Positions 1 to 9,925 of a DNA stretch of 34,465 nucleotides are shown in pieces. A model generated the notes under the pieces. That model had not been told where the DNA came from. It ran no database searches and worked only from the letters and a program-made list of their open reading frames with translations. This DNA comes from Deltaproteobacteria bacterium (GTDB lineage Bacteria > UBA10199 > GCA-002796325 > 1-14-0-20-49-13): positions 1 through 34,465 of the forward strand of contig JACPAJ010000060.1 in NCBI GenBank assembly GCA_016180865.1. The letters are read 5' to 3'. Both the position numbers and the translations under genes were made by a program. Within the stretch, counting starts at the first letter, position 1. Every line of letters begins with the position of its first letter.

Positions 1-20
1 TCTCTATGTGAGCCCCTAAC

Positions 21-99
21 AACGGCTTAGGCTTTGCAAGAAGGCAAGTCCTATTTGATACAGAGTTTGATAAACGCCTTTTTGCAAAGCTTAGCCGTT
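21..99. repeat. Imperfect long inverted repeat (arms 21-45 and 76-99)
   Basis: AACGGCTTAGGCTTTGCAAGAAGGC versus the reverse complement of GCCTTTTTGCAAAGCTTAGCCGTT; 30-nt loop containing TTTGATA twice. Confidence 0.75.
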
Positions 100-195
100 A
101 TTGGGCGATCTCCGAGAGAAGGTTCGCGCCCCGCTGGTCCCATAGCGGGTCGCCGAGTCTAAGCAATGAAAACAGTTGGTGAGCGGAGAACATGC

Positions 196-220
196 TGCCT
201 GTCTGCCGGCAGGCAAGGCC
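196..220. repeat. TGCCTG..CTGCCGGCAG..GGCA palindromic repeat (same core as in hutI at about 31251-31275)
   Basis: TGCCTGTCTGCCGGCAGGCAAGGCC; both sites translate as LPAGRQA on the minus strand. Confidence 0.7.
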
Positions 221-261
221 ACTAGTTGACAAGACGCTGTCTCTAGCGTAATTTGGAAACG

Positions 262-3200
262 ATGATGTATCAACTGGCCAAAGAATGGAAGAAGCTCAAA
301 GACCGCACAATTCTCTTTGTTACATCAAGCGAAGCAAAGGCCCGGGAATATAAGGCTGACCTCGAATTCCTGACCGCCGGCGAGGTTCATGGGGAAGTCT
401 GCCTCTTTCCGGCTCCGGATGTCATCCCCTACCTGCATTTGACTCCGCAGCAGGATATCTGGATAGACCGCCTGAAAATTTTAGATAAATTAGCAAAAAA
501 TAAAACTCTGGCAATAATAACTCCGGTTGAAGCCTTGCTGAGAAAAAATCCGCCCAAGTGGATATTTGAAAAATACAATCGCCGCGTGAATATTCACGAT
601 ACTCTGCAGCTTGAAGAGTTTGCAAACTGGCTGGTCGAAGCAGGTTTCATAAATCAGCCGCTCGTGGAAGACGAAGGGACATTTTCCATTAGAGGCGGAA
701 TAGTCGATATCTTCCCCTCCACGTCCGACAGGCCGATAAGATGCGAGCTTGACGGCGATGAGATAGTTTCGATGCGAACATTCGATCCCGCAACGCAGAA
801 ATCATCGTTCAGCGTAAATTCCTTCACATTAATTCCCGTAAGGAATGTTATTTTGAACTCTGAAACGCGCGACTTGGCGCTAAAAGATTTAAAACCGCTC
901 TGCGACAGCCATGCAATCAGCCCCGGATTAAGGCGCGAGTTTGCCGAATCGATCTTCCATAAGTTTTACGCTCCGGCAGTGGACACTTTAATGCCCGTTT
1001 TTTACGATAAGCCCTCTTCCCTGATAGATTATCTGCCTCCCGAAACAGCAATATTTATCGACGATGAAATTGAAATCAACGAATCCGCCCAAAAGCTGAA
1101 ACAAAGGCTTGAGGCGGCCTACGGTTCGGCAAAACATATCGAAAAAATCGTCGAACCCAAAAAACTTTACGATGAATGGGCTTCAAATATCGGATCCAAG
1201 CTTCAAAAAATAACGAGCGTTCAGGGCTTTTCCGGCGACATAAAAATCGTAATCAACCAGATAAAAAGATGGCGGGAGACGGGGTTTAAAATTATTTCGA
1301 CCGCCCGCACCTCAACTCAGGCCGAGAGAATGCACGATATTTTCAGATGGCACGAAATTATTTCGGAAATAACCGACCGCCCTTTTGCAGATGCATTAAA
1401 TTTAGGCCGCTCCATCGTATGGATCATGCCCGGCGACCTTTCAAAGGGCTTTGTCGCCGAAAAAGACGGACTTGTGGTTTTAACCGATACGGATATCTTC
1501 GGTTCAAAGGTTTCAAGGCGGTCTATTGTAACCTCTCCCGCCGAAACGTTCACCGACTTTTCGCAAATAAACGAGAAAGACTGCATCATCCATAAAGAAC
1601 ACGGCATCGGCAGGTATCTCGGCCTTAAAAATATGGAAATCGGCGGCGTAAAAAACGATTTTCTGATTCTGGAATACCTCGGCGGAGACAAGCTTTATCT
1701 TCCGTTCTGGAAAATAAATTTAATCAGCAGATATCTGGGGGCGGACAGCGGAAAAACCGCTCTGGACAGGCTTGGCAGCAAGCGCTGGGCCAGAACTAAA
1801 GCAAAAGTGACGGCTTCAATCAGAACAATGGCGATGGAGCTTTTAAAAATCTACGCCGCCCGCAAAGTTAAGGAAGGTTTCGCGTTTGGGGCCCGGGATG
1901 AGCAGTTTGAAGAATTTGAAGCCGCGTTTCCATATGATGAAACGCCGGATCAGTGGAAAGCGATCGAAGAAACTTTAAAAGAAATGCAGGAAGGCGCCTC
2001 GATGGACAGATTAATATGCGGCGACGTCGGCTACGGGAAGACGGAAGTTGCCATGCGCGCCGCATTCAGAGCCGTGGCCGACGGCAAGCAGGTCGCAATT
2101 CTGGTTCCTACCACCGTTCTTGCCTTTCAACATTACGACAACTTCATGTCGCGCTTTTCAAAATGGCCGGTAAGAATCGAAATGCTTTCGCGCTTCCGGT
2201 CGCGAAGCGAGCAGAAACATATTATCGGCGACCTTGCTTTGGGAACGGTCAATATCGTTATCGGAACGCACAGGCTTCTGCAGCGCGATATTAAATTTCA
2301 GGATATCGGCCTTTTGATCGTCGATGAAGAACATAGATTCGGAGTTGCCCACAAAGAAAAGATAAGAAAGCTTGCGGCAACGGTGGATACGATCACAATG
2401 TCGGCAACGCCAATACCGAGAACTCTGCATTTATCCCTGAGCGGAATCAGAAACATAAGCATTATCAACACTCCGCCGGCAAACAGGCTCGCCATCAGAA
2501 CTTATGTCTCTGAATTCGACGAAGAAGTGATTCGCGGAGCTATTATGGCGGAACTCTCCCGCGGAGGCCAGGTCTTTTTCGTCCACAATCGCGTTGAATC
2601 GATCGATAAAATGCAAACAATGCTGACAAAGCTCGTTCCCGAAGCCAAAATTGTCGTCGGCCACGGCCAGATGGGCGAGCACGAACTTGAAGATGTGATG
2701 ATAAACTTTTTAGAAAAGAAGGCAAATGTGCTGCTCTGCACGACTATTATAGAATCGGGCATCGATATTCCAACAGCCAATACCATTATTATCAGCAGAG
2801 CCGATACATTCGGGCTTGCCCAGCTTTATCAGCTGAGAGGCCGCGTCGGACGAAGCACGGTGCAGGCTTACGCCTATCTGCTCATTCCGTCCGAAGAGGC
2901 TATTAATCCGACGGCGCAAAAAAGGCTGGCTCTTTTGCAGCGCTACACCGAACTCGGCAGCGGATTTCAGATCGCGATGCACGACCTTGAAATAAGAGGA
3001 GCCGGAAATATTCTGGGAGCGCAGCAATCGGGGCATATAAACGCAATCGGTTACGAAATGTACATCGACCTTCTGGAGCGCGCGATAAGGCATCTTCAGG
3101 GAAAGCCCGAAACTTTGGAAATCGATGCGGAAATAAATCTTCCTGTGGAAGCTTTTATACCCACGGATTATGTGGGAGATGAGGGACAGAGGCTCGTTTT

Positions 3201-3558
3201 ATACAGAAGGCTGGCTGCAATCGGCTCGCCCGATGCGCTTGATTCGCTTGCGGCGGAAATTGCCGACCGCTACGGAAAACTGCCCGATACCCTAAAAAAC
3301 CTGCTCACAATCGTTGAAATAAAATTAACGGCGAAAAAATTAAGCGTTGAATCGATACAATACGACGGCCGCATATTCTCGTTCAAATTTCATCCGAAAA
3401 CTCCTGTCAAACCGGAACTTATACTGACGCTTGTAAAAAACGATCCTAAAAAGTTCGCATTCAAGCAGCCCAATATGCTTTTTGTTAAAGATACCGCCAA
3501 GAGCGCCGCTGCAATACTTAACGCTTCCAAGGCAATTTTGCATTGGTTAAATCCTTAA
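262..3558 (+). CDS. mfd: Transcription-repair coupling factor Mfd (ORF track starts at TTG 253; ATG 262 or 265 more likely)
   Basis: Full-length about 1.1 kaa ORF with Walker A GDVGYGKTEVAMRAAF, DEEH box LIVDEEHRFGV, SATPIPRTLHLSLSGIR, and TRG/RecG-like GRVGRS region. Confidence 0.97.
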   Translation: MMYQLAKEWKKLKDRTILFVTSSEAKAREYKADLEFLTAGEVHGEVCLFPAPDVIPYLHLTPQQDIWIDRLKILDKLAKNKTLAIITPVEALLRKNPPKWIFEKYNRRVNIHDTLQLEEFANWLVEAGFINQPLVEDEGTFSIRGGIVDIFPSTSDRPIRCELDGDEIVSMRTFDPATQKSSFSVNSFTLIPVRNVILNSETRDLALKDLKPLCDSHAISPGLRREFAESIFHKFYAPAVDTLMPVFYDKPSSLIDYLPPETAIFIDDEIEINESAQKLKQRLEAAYGSAKHIEKIVEPKKLYDEWASNIGSKLQKITSVQGFSGDIKIVINQIKRWRETGFKIISTARTSTQAERMHDIFRWHEIISEITDRPFADALNLGRSIVWIMPGDLSKGFVAEKDGLVVLTDTDIFGSKVSRRSIVTSPAETFTDFSQINEKDCIIHKEHGIGRYLGLKNMEIGGVKNDFLILEYLGGDKLYLPFWKINLISRYLGADSGKTALDRLGSKRWARTKAKVTASIRTMAMELLKIYAARKVKEGFAFGARDEQFEEFEAAFPYDETPDQWKAIEETLKEMQEGASMDRLICGDVGYGKTEVAMRAAFRAVADGKQVAILVPTTVLAFQHYDNFMSRFSKWPVRIEMLSRFRSRSEQKHIIGDLALGTVNIVIGTHRLLQRDIKFQDIGLLIVDEEHRFGVAHKEKIRKLAATVDTITMSATPIPRTLHLSLSGIRNISIINTPPANRLAIRTYVSEFDEEVIRGAIMAELSRGGQVFFVHNRVESIDKMQTMLTKLVPEAKIVVGHGQMGEHELEDVMINFLEKKANVLLCTTIIESGIDIPTANTIIISRADTFGLAQLYQLRGRVGRSTVQAYAYLLIPSEEAINPTAQKRLALLQRYTELGSGFQIAMHDLEIRGAGNILGAQQSGHINAIGYEMYIDLLERAIRHLQGKPETLEIDAEINLPVEAFIPTDYVGDEGQRLVLYRRLAAIGSPDALDSLAAEIADRYGKLPDTLKNLLTIVEIKLTAKKLSVESIQYDGRIFSFKFHPKTPVKPELILTLVKNDPKKFAFKQPNMLFVKDTAKSAAAILNASKAILHWLNP

Positions 3559-4457
3559 AACGTATATACGAATAATCCGCTTGCAAGTTTCGGGGCGAAC
3601 CATGTTGATTTGGGCGGCATGATGCCGCCGCTATCGGCTAAAGCCATTATGTCCGGCATTGAATATTTGGAAAGAGGCCTCTTATCGGAATCGCCGCTCC
3701 AGTCGTATTCGAAAATTCTGACTTCATTATCCGGAAAAATGACAACCGGAAAAAAAGCGCTTCCGCCGGCTCCGCCCCGCAACTCGCAGACCTTTGCCGC
3801 CGCAGCGCTTCTATGATGCCCGTCGGCGATATAAAGCGCGTCGAGTTTCCCAAATGCGGCGGCCATTTTCGAAAACTCCTTCGAGCGCCACAAAACATTT
3901 CTTACGCCGTAACAATCGATCGCATCAAAAAGCGGCTCCGTGGAAGTTTCGGCATTAATCAGTCTTTCGATTTCGCCATTTGACCGATAAACCAGAAAAA
4001 CCGGCTCCGCATACGCGGAAATTTTATCGGAGTGCCTCACCCGGTCCGCAAGTTTTTCTTCTTTAGTCAGTTCATGCCTTTTAATCTTTCCGCCAATGTA
4101 ATCGGCAACCGGCGCAAGACCCACAAGTCCGGTTTGAACATGTTTTCCCATTATCTGCCGGTAGATGTAAAATGATTCCCTATCGCGCTGGAGACGGCCT
4201 TTTTTTTGAAAGAGTTCAAAATTCTCTTTTGCCTTTTCATAAACCTTCGGATCATAGGGCGGCATATTATCCGGCAAATCAATTTCCGAGCGCGTGATAT
4301 GCAAAAAAGAGTGCGGGTTGCCGGCTGCAAGTTCGCGTGCAGAGCCAACATCCACCACATCATAGGGAGGACTTATAATTTTCGCCGCAAGATCTTTTCT
4401 CGGCAGAAGCGCTTTAAATGGAATTACGTTTGACATGCCGCGCTTTTTATATACCAT
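3555..4457 (-). CDS. DUF1015 family protein, internally shortened
   Basis: N-terminal PFKALLPRKDLAAKIISPPYDVV, middle LYIADGHHRSAAA and C-terminal IMPPKSTWFAPKLASGLF motifs typical of DUF1015; a likely start is the internal MSNVIPF. Confidence 0.88.
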   Translation of the reverse strand: MVYKKRGMSNVIPFKALLPRKDLAAKIISPPYDVVDVGSARELAAGNPHSFLHITRSEIDLPDNMPPYDPKVYEKAKENFELFQKKGRLQRDRESFYIYRQIMGKHVQTGLVGLAPVADYIGGKIKRHELTKEEKLADRVRHSDKISAYAEPVFLVYRSNGEIERLINAETSTEPLFDAIDCYGVRNVLWRSKEFSKMAAAFGKLDALYIADGHHRSAAAAKVCELRGGAGGSAFFPVVIFPDNEVRIFEYDWSGDSDKRPLSKYSMPDIMALADSGGIMPPKSTWFAPKLASGLFVYTF

Positions 4458-4488
4458 TCTGCCGCGAAGTCAATCCTAGGGGACACAT

Positions 4489-5547
4489 ATGTTAAATTTT
4501 AATCCGGGCCCGTCAATTCTGCCGGCGGAGGCGCTTGAAGAAATAAGGCGGAATTTCATGAGTTTTGGCGGAATGAGCATTCTTGAAATCAGCCACCGCT
4601 CAAAAGAGTTTGAAAATGTTTTGGAAGATGCAAAGGCGCTCTTTGTGGAACTGGCGGTTATCCCTAAAAATTATCATATATTATTTCTGCAGGGCGGCGC
4701 GTCGCTCCAGTTTGCAATGGTGCCTATGAACCTGATGGAAAAATGCGCCGATTATTCCCTGACCGGATACTGGTCCAAAAAGGCCCTCAAAGAGGCTAAA
4801 CTTTTTGGCGAGGCAAATATCCCGTTCTCTTCCGAAAACAGCGCCTTCAGCCGGACTCCAAAACCAGCCGAAATATCTTTGAGCCAAAAATCGAGCTATC
4901 TGCACATAACATCCAATAATACAATTTATGGAACGCAGTACCGCGAATTCCCGGAAACAGGCGATATTCCGCTGGTTGCCGACATGTCGAGCGATATTCT
5001 CTCCCGAAAGATAGATGTCTCAAAGTTTGGCCTTATATACGCCGGCGCCCAGAAAAATCTTGGCCCCGCAGGAACAACCGTCGTCATAATAAGAGATGAC
5101 TTATTGAAGCGCGAATACCGAAAGCTTCCAACTATGCTGAAATATTCGATACATGCCGAAAGCAATTCCCTCTACAATACTCCGCCGGTATTTGCAGTTT
5201 ATGCAATGTCTTATGTTTTAAAGTGGATAAAAAAGTCCGGCGGCATCGATGCAATTGAAAAAATAAACAGGGAAAAGGCAGACACGCTCTATAAAACAAT
5301 CGATTCTTCTAACCTTTATTGCGGCACAGCGGAAAAGTCGAGCCGTTCATCGATGAATGTCACCTTCCGGCTGAAAAATACCGCGCTGGAAAACCGGTTT
5401 CTTGATGAGGCAAAAAAGGCGGAAATGGCCGGGCTTAAAGGCCATAGAGAGATCGGCGGAATCAGGGCATCCATTTATAATGCCTTCCCTTTGGATGGAG
5501 TTAAAAAACTGGCCGAATTCATGAAAGAATTTGAAAGGAAAATATGA
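4489..5547 (+). CDS. serC: Phosphoserine aminotransferase
   Basis: FNPGPSILPAEALEEI, LQGGASLQFAMVPMNL, GAQKNLGPAGTTVVI PLP-lysine region. Confidence 0.96.
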   Translation: MLNFNPGPSILPAEALEEIRRNFMSFGGMSILEISHRSKEFENVLEDAKALFVELAVIPKNYHILFLQGGASLQFAMVPMNLMEKCADYSLTGYWSKKALKEAKLFGEANIPFSSENSAFSRTPKPAEISLSQKSSYLHITSNNTIYGTQYREFPETGDIPLVADMSSDILSRKIDVSKFGLIYAGAQKNLGPAGTTVVIIRDDLLKREYRKLPTMLKYSIHAESNSLYNTPPVFAVYAMSYVLKWIKKSGGIDAIEKINREKADTLYKTIDSSNLYCGTAEKSSRSSMNVTFRLKNTALENRFLDEAKKAEMAGLKGHREIGGIRASIYNAFPLDGVKKLAEFMKEFERKI

Positions 5548-7118
5548 AATTTCATGTCCTTTGCACAGACGGCTTTGCGACCGCCGGAATTGAAGCGCTG
5601 AAAAAAAGCAGGCTTATCGAACCGACATATGTCAAATCGCTTACGCACGAAGATTTATTGAAAACAATCGGCGGTTTTGACGGCCTTATTGTCAGAAGCG
5701 CTTCGCAGGTGACTAAAGATATAGTCGAGGCCGGAAAAAAGCTTAAAATCATAGCAAGGGCCGGCGTCGGCATTGACAATATAGATGTCGAGGCCGCAAC
5801 AAAACAGGGAATCCTTGTCATCAATGCCCCTGCCGGCAACACCGTCTCCGCCGCTGAGTTGACAATGGGCATGATTCTTTCGCTTGCAAGGCGCATTCCG
5901 CAGGCGGCAAAGGCCATGAGCGAAGGGAGATGGGAGAAAAAGAAATTTCAGGGCTCGGAACTTGCCGGAAAAACTCTCGGCATCATAGGCCTTGGACGAA
6001 TCGGGCGCGAAGTTGCCCGCCGAGCCGCCTCTTTTAACATGCAGCTTATAGGCTTTGACCCGTTTCTGGGCAAAGAACAGTTTGCTTCGCTAGGCGTTTT
6101 GCCGTCCACAAAGGAAGATATATATAAAAACGCCGATTATATAACGGTTCACACTCCTTTGACCGACGACACCTGCAATATGATAACAATGCGCGAGCTG
6201 AAGACGATGAAAAAGCCGGCATGCGTAATCAACTGCGCGCGCGGCGGAATTATAAACGAACAAGATCTGGCGCAGGCGCTTGCAAACGGCGTAATAGCCG
6301 GCGCAGCGCTGGACGTCTTCAGCCGCGAACCCTTTGAGGACGCATTATTCCGCAAACTTGAAAACTGCATTACAACCCCTCACCTTGGAGCATCGACAGC
6401 CGAGGCTCAAGATGCCGTGGCCGTCGAATCGGCCCGCGAGGTTGTGCAGTTTTTTAAAGAAGGTTTTAGCGCAAACGCCGTCAATCTTCCGGCCGGAGAT
6501 CCCCAAGCCATTTTTTCGCTGAGAAACCATATTCTCCTTGCAGAAAGACTCGGTTCTTTCGCTTTTCAGCTTTGCCGGCAAGAAGTAAAAAAGGTGACGT
6601 TTATTTCTACGAAGAGGCTTCCTGAGCTCGTTACGCTTGCGGCTCTTAAAGGAGTCTTATCTAATATCGTGAGCGACGCAATCAGCTTGGTCAACGCTTC
6701 CATCGTTGCCAACCAAAGGGGGATCAAAATTTCAGAGGAGGTTGAAGCGTCCGATTATGAAGATGCAATCGGCGTAAGAATATCCTCTTCTGAAAGAAAC
6801 ATCGAAATTACAGGTACGATTTTTTCTGACGGCACGCAGCAGATTGTCCGCTGCGACGGTTATAACGTGACAATGGAGCCGTTCGGCCGGATATTATTCA
6901 TAAAAAACGCCGATCAGCCCGGCGTTATCGGCCGGATATGCTCCATCCTCGGCGACAATAAAATAAACATCTCCGAAATGAAAAATGCCAGAAAAACCAA
7001 GGGAACAGATGCATTGACTGTTATAAGTTTCGACAATGAATTGCCCAAAAAAGTTATGCAGAAAATAAAGGACGAAAAAGGCGTGAACGATGCAATTGAA
7101 ATTCGCCTGCCCTTTTGA
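5544..7118 (+). CDS. serA: D-3-phosphoglycerate dehydrogenase (long form with ASB and ACT domains)
   Basis: LGIIGLGRIGREVARRA Rossmann motif, CARGGIINEQDLAQAL, C-terminal ACT DQPGVIGRICSILGDNKINISEM; overlaps serC by 4 nt. Confidence 0.96.
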   Translation: MKFHVLCTDGFATAGIEALKKSRLIEPTYVKSLTHEDLLKTIGGFDGLIVRSASQVTKDIVEAGKKLKIIARAGVGIDNIDVEAATKQGILVINAPAGNTVSAAELTMGMILSLARRIPQAAKAMSEGRWEKKKFQGSELAGKTLGIIGLGRIGREVARRAASFNMQLIGFDPFLGKEQFASLGVLPSTKEDIYKNADYITVHTPLTDDTCNMITMRELKTMKKPACVINCARGGIINEQDLAQALANGVIAGAALDVFSREPFEDALFRKLENCITTPHLGASTAEAQDAVAVESAREVVQFFKEGFSANAVNLPAGDPQAIFSLRNHILLAERLGSFAFQLCRQEVKKVTFISTKRLPELVTLAALKGVLSNIVSDAISLVNASIVANQRGIKISEEVEASDYEDAIGVRISSSERNIEITGTIFSDGTQQIVRCDGYNVTMEPFGRILFIKNADQPGVIGRICSILGDNKINISEMKNARKTKGTDALTVISFDNELPKKVMQKIKDEKGVNDAIEIRLPF

Positions 7119-7126
7119 TTTTTCAT

Positions 7127-8392
7127 CTATTTAATTTTTTTCAGCCAGATGAATGCGGTTCTACGGACAAACGGCTCCTTGTCCGCCAGCGCGTCTTTCA
7201 ATGTCTCTTTGATTTCATAGCGCATGCCGGCGGGCAAATCCTTCTTCATGCCAAGTATTCCAAACGCGCGCGCTGCCGCAAGCCTCGCTTCCGGATGGGC
7301 CATATCGTAAATAAACCCCGCTAAAATATCTAAAATCTTTTCATCGCATGATTTAACATCACACAGCTTTGCAAGAGAAACTATCGATTCCAAAATCGGC
7401 CGGGGCATAAGCGCTTTTTGCCATTCTTCAAAATCGACCCGCTTTAAAAAAGAAGCCAGCGCTGAAGCCGCTTTCTCTTTTGCCCCGCTGCTGTCATAAG
7501 CCATTCTGCCTAGCGAATAAGCAAGCATCGAGCGCGTGCCTGTGTCAAAAAGCGCATTGTCCAATATTTCCCTCATCCTATCGACGGCTTTGGCATCGGC
7601 TATGCCGCTTGAAGCAAGCGCCTTTGCCACTCTTGCGCCAAGCGTATCGGCTATTGCGCTGTATTCGAATTTTATCTGAGAATCCGGCTGGTCAAACATG
7701 TCGTAGAGCTTTTCAAAATCGATTACTATCGTCTCTTTTACATCCTTATATTTTTCCCAAAAATCTTTTATCGTCTGTTTTAAAAAACTCTTCTTTTCCT
7801 TATCCAGAATATCCATGACAATGCTTGTTATTTTATGGCTCCGCTCTTTTTTTCTTTCAACGATATCGAACAGAGTCAGGATTATTCTGTCGCGCTGGCG
7901 CCTGTGGAAATTTCCAAAATCGGCTAAAAGCATTTCCAGATGTTTGGCGCCTAAATCTCCGGATAATTTCAGAGCTTCCGTTATGATTTTATTTTTATCG
8001 GCAAAAAGAAGCTTGCGGCTTATCACCTGTTCGATTCGCGCATCTGGAAAAGCAAACATGAAGATGCTTGCAAGGTCGCCTATTTTTCTTAAGTTGCAGT
8101 CATCCGACAGCGCAAATGCAATCCATTCAAATTCAATATTCTCGGGGCAGCTTTCTTTCGCCAGAGCGCCATACCTTCTTGCCATCAAATATGTTCTAAG
8201 ATCTGAAAACAACTCGGCCGGGGTTGTATATTTTTCTATCGCCAGAACCTGCGTATCAAATGCTTTTTGCACATCCAGCAGCGTAAAATTATTTGCATCG
8301 CCATCGAAAGGCGCAAATTTCTGAACCAAATCGTCGATGAGATTTTTCTCATCTACGCAGCTCAAAAAACCGATCTTTATTAAAGCATCCAT
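7127..8392 (-). CDS. HEAT-repeat-like protein of unknown function
   Basis: 421-aa helical ORF; C-terminus HPEARLAAARAFGILGM...LADKEPFVRRTAFIWLKKIK resembles HEAT/PBS-lyase repeats. Confidence 0.7.
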   Translation of the reverse strand: MDALIKIGFLSCVDEKNLIDDLVQKFAPFDGDANNFTLLDVQKAFDTQVLAIEKYTTPAELFSDLRTYLMARRYGALAKESCPENIEFEWIAFALSDDCNLRKIGDLASIFMFAFPDARIEQVISRKLLFADKNKIITEALKLSGDLGAKHLEMLLADFGNFHRRQRDRIILTLFDIVERKKERSHKITSIVMDILDKEKKSFLKQTIKDFWEKYKDVKETIVIDFEKLYDMFDQPDSQIKFEYSAIADTLGARVAKALASSGIADAKAVDRMREILDNALFDTGTRSMLAYSLGRMAYDSSGAKEKAASALASFLKRVDFEEWQKALMPRPILESIVSLAKLCDVKSCDEKILDILAGFIYDMAHPEARLAAARAFGILGMKKDLPAGMRYEIKETLKDALADKEPFVRRTAFIWLKKIK

Positions 8393-8901
8393 ATTAACCC
8401 TGCGGCGCTTTGAAACAGGCCGCCGATTTTTTCCGATTCCATAACATACCCAAGCCCGCCCTGAAGCATTAAATCGATTCTTAAATGTTTTCCGAAGCTA
8501 TAAAGAGGCAGCGCAAGTCCGACAAAAATCCCTCCGATTCCGCCTTTGCGGGTCTCATCCACAGTATCAAACGAAGAAAAATCCGCAAAAACGCCGGTCT
8601 GCCACTCCCCCCACGGGAGCATTTCCGGAACTTCCAGAAAAGTTTCGAAATGATGCCCGGACATCAGCCTTTTTGTTTCAAAGGGATAGTTCAGATAGCC
8701 AAGCCCCAAGTTAAAATGCTTTGAGATGGGAAAGGAAAACCTGCCTCCGGCGCCAATGCGCTCATAGCCATCCGAAGCCGTGCCAAACGCTATAGGAATA
8801 AAACTAATTTTCGGATGATGCCTCGCCTCAAGACGAGCCATGCTTTCAAAGTAGTGCTGCCTGTAAGGTCCGCGCGGATATTGGGTAGATTCAACCGGCA
8901 T
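8380..8901 (-). CDS. Hypothetical beta-barrel-like protein
   Basis: Gly/aromatic alternating strands (GAGGRFSFPISKHFNLGLGYLNYPF; GGIFVGLALPLYSFGKHLRIDLMLQGGLGY). Confidence 0.6.
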   Translation of the reverse strand: MPVESTQYPRGPYRQHYFESMARLEARHHPKISFIPIAFGTASDGYERIGAGGRFSFPISKHFNLGLGYLNYPFETKRLMSGHHFETFLEVPEMLPWGEWQTGVFADFSSFDTVDETRKGGIGGIFVGLALPLYSFGKHLRIDLMLQGGLGYVMESEKIGGLFQSAAGLIWML

Positions 8902-8980
8902 AATAAATCACCTAATTTTTATCTTGACGTATAATAGCTTCGGTTATACGATATTTGCAACAATAAAAAGGAGGCCCTTT

Positions 8981-9586
8981 ATGTCAGAAATCCAAAACAC
9001 AACAAACGCAGCGACAATACCACCAACAGTTCAAGTCAATCCAGAGCCGATTGTTCCTCCACGCAAAAAGGCAAAATATGCTCTGGTAGCAGTCGGCGCA
9101 AATTATGTTGATTATAAACCGATTGTAACGGATGCAATCGTACCGGAAAGCAATTTTGTTTCGGGCGCTTTTACTTCCGGGGATAGGGTTTGCGATGGGA
9201 AAGGATGGAATAATTGCACCGATTCTACATACAGCATTTCGGTCGGAACCGCTGCTTCTTCTTTCGGCGAAAAAAATGTCGTTTCGCTTTACGGCGAAAA
9301 AACGCTCTGGCTGGCTGAGATATTTGGTTTTACAGGCGGCGGAGTATTTGATGCCGAACAGGCCATAGAAGGCGAAAAAAAGAGATGGGCGTGGAGAGGA
9401 GCGGTGAGATTAGGACTGGGCGCTAAGCTGCCTCTGTATAAGGGCAGCGAAAATAATTTTGATTTGGCCCTCACCGGAGGAATGAATTTGCTTGGATTGG
9501 ACGGAACCGACGGAATGATAGATTTCTTCAGCGCATTTGATGCCGGCCTGCGCGTCATCTGGTATTGGCCGCAATTGGAAAATTAA
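8981..9586 (+). CDS. Hypothetical protein, possible beta-barrel
   Basis: AAAAAGGAGG Shine-Dalgarno at about 8976 before ATG 8981 (MSEIQNTTNA); ORF track start 8924 is upstream of this SD. Confidence 0.65.
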   Translation: MSEIQNTTNAATIPPTVQVNPEPIVPPRKKAKYALVAVGANYVDYKPIVTDAIVPESNFVSGAFTSGDRVCDGKGWNNCTDSTYSISVGTAASSFGEKNVVSLYGEKTLWLAEIFGFTGGGVFDAEQAIEGEKKRWAWRGAVRLGLGAKLPLYKGSENNFDLALTGGMNLLGLDGTDGMIDFFSAFDAGLRVIWYWPQLEN

Positions 9587-9602
9587 AAACATTGACAATA
9601 AA
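9582..9602. repeat. 21-bp perfect direct repeat, left copy
   Basis: ATTAAAAACATTGACAATAAA, identical to 10280-10300; overlaps the TAA of the upstream CDS. Confidence 0.93.
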
Positions 9603-9604
9603 TC

Positions 9605-9901
9605 TTACGGATAGACCTTGCACATGTTTTTAGAAATATTTTTTATCATCTGTGGCGAACACCTGTGGTAATCTAAAACATCCACCTTGAACGGCAGGTT
9701 GCTTTCTTCAAATTTTTCCTTAATTTGGGAAAGCGATGTTAAATCTATCGGCGCAGTTCCCTTGATTAAAATATCAAGATCTGAAGAGGCGCGGGCAGAA
9801 CCGCTAATACGCGAACCGGCAAAGTAAATTTCTATTTTAACGGGGATAAATTCCAGAATCGCATCAATGATAAAATTCGTTTCACTTCTCGTGGGCTTCA
9901 T
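9605..9901 (-). CDS. Minimal nucleotidyltransferase (MNT / HI0073-like antitoxin family)
   Basis: FAGSRISGSARASSDLDILIKG (GSxxxGxxxxxSDxDL NTase motif) and C-terminal LPFKVDVLDYHRCSPQMIKNI. Confidence 0.85.
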   Translation of the reverse strand: MKPTRSETNFIIDAILEFIPVKIEIYFAGSRISGSARASSDLDILIKGTAPIDLTSLSQIKEKFEESNLPFKVDVLDYHRCSPQMIKNISKNMCKVYP

Positions 9902-9925
9902 TTTTCTTCAGCTCTTTCAACTTTT

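Noticed and set aside
101-175. CCCGCT-GGTCCCAT-AGCGGG hairpin region as a tRNA-like structure
   Set aside because: Does not form a cloverleaf; no T-loop or D-loop consensus in the right place.
91-273. 60-aa minus-strand ORF containing LPAGRQA
   Set aside because: Covers palindromic repeats and the long inverted repeat; no SD and no family features. Treated as repeat DNA.
7480-8324. 112-aa and 169-aa plus-strand ORFs
   Set aside because: Antisense to the longer HEAT-like CDS; Ser/Arg-rich composition typical of shadow ORFs.
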